This document shows, one piece after another, positions 57,560-64,000 of a stretch of 64,000 nucleotides of DNA. A program made the translations under genes and the position numbers. Numbering within the stretch: the first letter of the stretch is position 1; the number at the start of each line of letters is the position of its first letter. This stretch comes from Malus domestica (Eukaryota; Streptophyta; Magnoliopsida; Rosales; Rosaceae): positions 563,001-627,000 of the forward strand of contig NC_091662.1 in NCBI RefSeq assembly GCF_042453785.1, written 5' to 3'. Under the pieces are notes generated by a model. That model was not told where the DNA came from. It made no database searches and saw nothing but the letters and a program-made list of their open reading frames with translations.

Positions 57560-59379
57560 TAAAATGAGAAGTTTTAAATCTGTATGCCTCAATATTACAT
57601 ATGCGACTGTCACTTATTATTAATAATTACAAGGACCAAAATGAAAAGCTTTCTAAATTCATCATAATGTACTTAAATAATGTAAATTACTAAAAATGCC
57701 CTTGTAAAGTTACTAGCTAGGATTGAGCTAGATTTACCTTTAGTTGTCGATAATCATTTTACAACTCTGGGAAGTTCTAAAGTCTTATCCAACGTCAAAC
57801 CTTACGTTAATTTGTGTTATGTTGTAAGCTCTTGTTTCGGCGGGCGTAATTGAATAGGATAAGTCCAATTAAATTGAATATAAATTTTGTTCGTTGTTTG
57901 GTGAAGTTAAGTGTATTACAAATCAAATATGAATCTCGCATTCATATAAAAAAAACAAGGGAGATGCAAATATCCAACTTTAGACATGGGTTTTCAAGCA
58001 ACTCCAACCGGGCCATGCCACTACCAAAACCCTAGTCCAAGCTATAATTCAAGTCAGCCCACCAAACATGACATAAGAGAGGCTCAACTCAGTAGAAAGA
58101 GTTGAGTTAACTACGAGTTTGAGCCCACCTTCCGTTGGAATGGATCTACAATTTTGAGCAAGGTGACCGTAGCCATATCGTGCATGATAGATTTGAAACA
58201 TCATCATCCCTGCATTAAGATGTAAGGAAAATTCCTGTGTTTGATAGTCGGTTTAGATGAACTATTCGACCAACTCACAAAATGGTGGCAACGATTTTGT
58301 ATTTGAAAGTAGATACCCAAATACGTTGATTCGACCACTTGTATTATGACACTTGATGTATCGTGCATTCTTTCTGGCACACCAAAAAATCTCTCAATAT
58401 TTACTAAGTGGATTGTTTCAACTTTTGGATCAGTTGATTGAGGTGGTAATAAGTGGATTGTTTTATCATCAAAATTTAATACAATGTATGAGAGCCTGAG
58501 TTGAATTATTGGTCCTTTTTTTCTCTTGGTTGAGAAAACCCTAGTTGGAAAATTGAGTAGCCAATTTCTTTTGATAGCTTATCTTCAAAAGAGTGAACAA
58601 TCTTCAAAAGAGTGAACAATGAGGAGGATATAACACCATGCATGCATATGACAGACAAACTTTCTCTTTCATTGTGATTCAGAACTTTCATGACTAAGTG
58701 ATTTAATTACGTTTACAATAAAAATAGTACACATCGATGGATGATTTGTAGTTGTGTTTTCCCTAATTGATATAACATGTAAAACCCTAATTTGTTTTAG
58801 GAAAAATAATAATTATTTGGACCACCAAACCCTAATTGCTTCATGCATGCTCTCTGATGAGTGACGAACAGTGTTTTTTCAATCTTGACCTCCGAATTAT
58901 ATAACATGCATGGAAGTCTTCAAGAAAAAAAATTTCCTGAAGCAACGGAAAATTCGTTGTCGTATAGTTTTATTCACAACTGAAATGATCGCATGAAGTC
59001 TGAGGAAACGATGAAGACACACACCCCTTTGTTTGAACAGTCGATTCCCAACTTCATACCTGTAGAGAACAGGTATATGCATAGTATAAATACATGTATA
59101 TGCATCTCATTCAAGATCACAGAAAATCATTCTGCCTACAATTCTTACCAATACCAATCATACTGAGAGAATCGCAAATAATTTCATCAACAACTAAGTT
59201 TTTTAGTGCTGAAATCTTAGTTTGCATTATTGAATCATGTTGACACATACGCTTACAGAACTACAAGCACAAAGTAGTGGTAAATTTATGCTTATAGGAC
59301 ATTTGTTTATTCGAATTCTGTCATTATACACAATTTATTTATTTATTAGCATATAATCTTGTATATATATTATTCCTGT

Positions 59380-59382
<3 letters not shown>
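57560..59382. other. Gene-poor AT-rich DNA after the LTR element
   Basis: No gene with family features. A 20 bp tandem duplication (atcttcaaaagagtgaacaa, about 58581-58619) is present. Short open frames here do not look coding. Confidence 0.45.

Positions 59383-59431
<49 letters not shown>
59383..59431. repeat. (AT)n microsatellite
   Basis: About 24 uninterrupted AT units, preceded by shorter gtatatatat runs. Likely length-polymorphic. Confidence 0.95.
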
Positions 59432-59434
<3 letters not shown>

Positions 59435-61555
59435 TTGGGATTGATTGTTGATTCTTAACCAACAAAAGAGTGTGACGTTTTATATATATTGATCGAATTG
59501 TGGATCATTCTCTCTTATTTCCCCATGAGGGCCAACCTTTGTGTTAAACAATGGTTTAATTTATTATAAGTTTTGATAGGTCGATCGATTAAGACTAATT
59601 ATGTAGATTAATGATAACACCCTAAGATCGCAAACCACTTCTTTGCTTTGTAAATGATATTACGCACCCTAATTGATCAATTACATAATTTTAAAAATTT
59701 GTTCACACTGTAATGTCACTGTATTTACCAAGTGGACCAAAGTTTACGGTGTTTTATTGTATTAAATATATTTTAAATTGCGAGGAATGAGATTCAAATT
59801 TAGGTGCAGAGGAAGGAGCACGTTAATCAAGCCCATTGTTCTAAAAATCCCACCTAGCGCCGTCTAGGCCTCTGTCCAGGCGTTAGCCGGTTGGCCACCA
59901 CTCTGACTAGTCCCTAGGCATTTCAAAATTATGAAAGTGCACCAAGATCTGCTTAGGCATCTGCCTAACCCGCCTAGACGCATACTTAGCCCGCCTAAAC
60001 TTGCCTATGCACCACCTAAGTCGCGACTCTCACACCTAAACAGAAAATCAATAACTTTTATTTTGCCTTTTATTTTTGTCAATAAAATGTAAGAGATTTG
60101 TTGAATACTTGGATGAACACTCATTATATGCTTGTTTCCCATGTTTTCAATATGTCCTAATACTTTGATAATCTATTTATTTTGCAATTTATGCATCCAA
60201 TACAATTATGTATTTTTTAAAAGTATAAATAGACACTTATTTATAAAATATATAATAAATTTACTTAAATTCATCTAGTCCGCCTAAGCGCTAAGCCTTA
60301 ACCCGCCAACTTGACTAGCACCTAGCGTTTTGCCCTTGTCATGCCAACTTACTTACACCTTTAATTGTTTGCCAATTAGATTAAAGAAAAATGTCAAATT
60401 GTAGTGTGATAAAAACTCATGGTTATCATCGATGAATAGGAAGTAAATCTATATGACTTCGTTCATTATCCTTAATCATCATGATAATGCAGGGTAATTA
60501 ATTATTCTCTTATTCCTTTTCAAACAAAGTGGTTGGTGACATATCTTTCTTCTCACATGAGTCAGTATGTCGGGAACCGCTTGCGGTATACCAAATGATG
60601 TAAAAAAAAATTAACCAATTATATTATGACACTTGATATACCGATGCTGTTACTAGTTATTTATATTCCAGTAAGACATTCAAATCCATAAGTGTTAGTT
60701 CGTACGTGATGCAACTTCTGTTTAAAAATTGCCAGGAAAAATAAACAGATCAGAAGAAGCTACTTAATTATACTTCTAATTCTAATTAATCAGGCTCTAT
60801 ACAGTAGAAAACTAAAGAAATTTCCAGGAATATCAGTTTAATTTATAATTTTGTTGCATGTGACAGTTAAAACAACTGGCCGGCCGATCGATAAAATACA
60901 TCAAATGGATCACCAAAGCCATTGGCTATTTCACTTGGACTTAGATTTATTTATTTCTTTGCATGTTAGCATATCGAGCATTGCTAGCTAAAGTCAATAA
61001 ACTTGGAGTTCTTGACTTAATTAAGTTGGCTAAAGTAGTGTGTGTGGTGCTTTTTTTGTATTCAAATTTGAATCTTCCTCTTCCGTAGTTTAAATCAATT
61101 TAAGTAGCTAGTGTGTTCGAGATGTACTTATTTTTAAGAGAGCTTGGGAAAAAAAATGACTTGAAAACTGAATTAATGTAGCTAATCTTCTGGTGATGCT
61201 TGGTGTAAAGATAACATATAACAATTGATGTGATTATTGTAGTTTATCTTCAGATCAGATCTTCAATATTACATGTGTAGTGCGTACAGAAAGAATGCGT
61301 GGAATAAAACTGCAACGAAACAGTGAGAGCTTCAGTCATGTAGCCAGTTGCATCAATCCTGCAAATCTGGGGTCAATATGAAATTAAAAATAATAGTAGC
61401 AATAATTTTTGAAATATCGCATATATCTTTCTCTCGTGCTAGGAGTGTCACATCTTGTGACTTCGATTGTCCAACAATAATAAGATGAAGGCAATATTGT
61501 AATGCTAACTTCATCAAATCATATAATTTGTGTTTATAATGGGTGTGTGTGTATA
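59432..61555. other. AT-rich intergenic DNA
   Basis: No supported gene. A MITE candidate at about 59842-60338 is listed separately. Remainder without recognisable features. Confidence 0.45.
59842..60338. repeat. Repeat with CCTAGC/CGCCTAG-rich ends
   Basis: Both ends are rich in cacctagcg, cgtctaggc and cgcctaag words in opposing orientation around an AT-rich centre, as in some plant hAT MITEs. Exact ends and a target duplication could not be fixed. Confidence 0.35.
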
Positions 61556-62575
61556 CAGAGCCGGCTTTTGGAGAGTGCGACCGGTTTTATTGTATATGGC
61601 CCCAAAATTTTGGGAGCCCCAAAAATATTTTTTATTAAATATAATAATAATAATATATAGAAATACTAATCAAATCAATATATATATAAATCTGATGGGC
61701 CCAAAACCCATCAGACTACTACCTAAAATGTACGAAATTATATAAAATAATAATTAATAAAGGGAAAAGCTAATCAATCAAAAGTGGAGAACCCCAGTGA
61801 CTGAGGCAATCAATTCAAAAACTCAAATTTCTTCTCTCATGCCAAAGTCCCATCGCTACTTCCCACTTTTCTTCTTTCACATCAGATTACCAGAGCACCA
61901 GAAGTCATAATCCAATATGCCTGTCACCAGTGTCCCAGTTTACTTCCCTTCTCTCTTCGTCCCATTGTTATATTTCCCACAAATTATTAAACCCTAATTT
62001 ATAAATTTATGAAATTGAAGAGAAATTCCCGAATCATGAAGGCAATTCAACTGATTAGAGTGTTGTAGACTTCGATCAAAGTAAGATATTTACTAATTTA
62101 AGTATATTGACTTGAAATTTGAAGATTTGGGTATTTCTCATCTATAATGATTTTTTTTTCTTTTGTACTTTTCAGGGCAAAATAAAGAGAAAAGCAGTCA
62201 CAAAAAAATTACTAGATGCACACGTATTACGGACTATCAGGTTTCATTGTTCATACTTTTACTATAATTTTGTTGTGATATTGTTTGAGATATAAAAGAT
62301 GGCACCTATTAGAAAATATACATCTGACTACTTGAAGCGTCAAAGAAAAATAAAAGTAGAACAATTGACTCAATCTCAAAAATGAGCTATTGTTAGTTAT
62401 TAGTACTATGGTTACTTTGTATCTTTCTTTACATTTAATAATATTTAGAAATAGATGGTTAGTTAGTTTTAAAGTTTATTTCGATATTGTTGTTCAATTT
62501 TTTTTAAGATGTCTTATAAGAATGACCCCTTTTATGAATTTCGCACAGGCCCCCGAAATCTCAGAGACGGCCATG
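61556..62575 (+). mobile_element. Deleted hAT element with transposase N-terminus
   Basis: 1,020 bp flanked by an exact 8 bp duplication, tgtgtata (61548-61555 and 62576-62583). The ends CAGAGCCGGCT and, mirrored, CATGGCCGTCT are the terminal type of the large plant hAT group with ZMYM/TTF-type transposases; ggcccc and gggccc words lie just inside each end, as usual. An open frame at 62299-62385 (MAPIRKYTSDYLKRQRKIK...SQK, then stop, 28 codons) matches the basic N-terminus of such transposases. The rest of the transposase is missing, so the copy is an internally deleted, non-autonomous derivative. Confidence 0.88.
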
Positions 62576-62583
62576 TGTGTATA

Positions 62584-64000
62584 TTATAGATATAAACGTA
62601 TTAGGGTTTTATATACACATACATATTTTTGCTCGTTATTTTATGAGTTCCGAATAAATGAACACTCTTTCATCTGGGTTCGAATCTTCCTTCTTATATT
62701 TCAAATAAAAGAATAAAAAAGGGATGTCCTTCAGCCTTACAATTTGGAAGAAAGCAAGAAGCAATTAATTAAATAAATTTGGCTCATGATCAAAGATTCC
62801 AGATCGAACCATGGATCAAATAAGACAAGCAGCAATTAATTAATCATACAAAAGGCATTGTATTTCTGGGTAATTGGCATACATATACAGCTTAAAGATT
62901 CAAAAGATCTGATAACATATTGCAACTTGGACGCAGAGTTGCAGCAAAGTATGTAGCTGGCTGCTGACTAATTTGTCGACTAGCACATTTTATGATCCTT
63001 AATTTGCTCTTTAATTTTAAGTAGGGTCATGCATCAAATCCCAATTTATCACATGACTTTAATTAATATAATAATAATTTATAAACTCTACGCGTTATTG
63101 ATAATCATTTTCTCAATATTAATTTCACTAAGCAATGACGTGAATTTTAAAAATTTTAAAGGTAGGAGAGTGGTCTAACTTCTTATAGGAGCACATATAA
63201 TTTTTTCAACTATTAAATATAAAACAACACTACTCACTCACAAATGGTGACACTTAAGTAAAAAATGTGGAAAATAGTTATTAGGTGACGTACAACATGT
63301 CGATCTTCACTTCTCATTAACTTTCATGTTATTTAGTTTACAAAATTGTCTACAAATTTGTTTCCCTAGCATTTCACTTAAAAATAATCAAAGCGGTTTA
63401 TTTGTTGACAAAGCTAAGCATGGACAACAAATTGTAGTCTTAATTAATTAATAAGTTGCAGTGATCCAATCTAGCACATTAAAATATGATCGGATGCATG
63501 ACTTTGCAAATACTTGGTCATACTTTGACATGAGTTTTCCGTGAAGCAAAGGATCGATTTCTTTAATACAAATAATATTAAGTAGAGAATTTGAACTCGA
63601 GATATCAACACAAGAGAGAATGCAATCTGAACATAAAACATTTCGTTTTGAAATTAAGAGTAAAAAGTTAAGAAGCAAATTCCAAATTTCCTATCGATCC
63701 TATCGAAGCTATATATTCCAAACTAATTATTTACTTCGACAAAAAAAAAAAAAGAGGAAGTTCCCAGACTATAGCTAATTAGTATTATATTTGTCTGTCC
63801 ACTGAAAAAATGGCAAAAGAAGGTGACATTTTGTATTTTATGTTATTTTGATGGAAAAAAGAGGTGGTTGTTGTGATCTGTATCTGCGGTTTGGTTTTTA
63901 TAACCTCTTTCATCTTTTGGATCGCAAATTTGTGGCTCAGTAAATTTTGTTTGTTTGTTTGTCCCCTTTAAGTGGTCCATCGTTTTCAGCCAGCCTAATA
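62584..64000. other. AT-rich intergenic DNA to the window end
   Basis: No gene or transposon ends recognised. The open frame at 63448-63678 on the minus strand is AT-rich and lacks family features. Confidence 0.45.

Noticed and set aside
1-64000. tRNA genes, CRISPR arrays, bacterial operon features
   Set aside because: None seen by eye. The only Pol III-like sequences are the 5S-like blocks in the Cassandra copies, and the tRNA-Met complement is the TRIM primer site.

Overview
This is nuclear DNA of a flowering plant. The genes have many introns with plant-type splice sites, AT-rich spacers, and plant-only families (CNGC channel, WRKY factor, LRR receptor kinase). The 5S-like Cassandra LTRs, the TRIM and the miniature repeats resemble copies I know from Rosaceae, so an apple/pear-type genome is my inference, not proof. 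Ten protein genes are supported. Every complete multi-exon model sums to an intact reading frame.

Layout: 1-1.4 kb, 3' end of a CNGC channel (+). 1.5-2.2 kb, a hAT element carrying an exon-like host fragment. 2.7-5.8 kb, TM9/EMP70 protein (-). 7.2-9.7 kb, DNase I-like fold (EEP) protein (-) with an AT-AC U12-type intron. 10-11.3 kb, nested repeats and a tandem duplication. 12.0-15.6 kb, plastid-type leucyl aminopeptidase (-) with a MITE touching its start codon. 18.4-20.1 kb, proteasome chaperone PSMD9 (+). 22.4-25.6 kb, 3-methyladenine DNA glycosylase I (+). 27.3-30.3 kb, WRKY32-type factor (-) with a GC-AG intron. 32.0-33.7 kb, eIF5A (-). 34.5-38.5 kb, solo Cassandra LTR and a whole TRIM. 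39.1-41.7 kb, intronless LRR receptor-like kinase (-). 42.4-46.3 kb, MITE and hAT repeats. 46.9-53.2 kb, ubiquitin-specific protease of the UBP23 type (-) with a GT-AG U12-type intron. 53.9-57.6 kb, a very young non-autonomous LTR retrotransposon holding pieces of host genes (WAPL, pectate lyase). 57.6-64 kb, gene-poor AT-rich DNA with one more hAT element.

The genes are unrelated housekeeping and signalling genes, not a pathway or cluster. From memory, CNGC6, a TM9 gene, LAP1 and an LRR kinase like this one lie close together on Arabidopsis chromosome 2 (At2g23980 to At2g24230), so the block looks like old conserved synteny.

The most unusual content is (1) the young LTR element with a mosaic of transduced host-gene fragments and an internal poly(A) tract, (2) two U12-type introns in separate genes, one of them AT-AC, (3) a hAT element with a captured coding-like segment, and (4) several insertions whose target-site duplications can be read exactly. 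I found no wholly new protein system.
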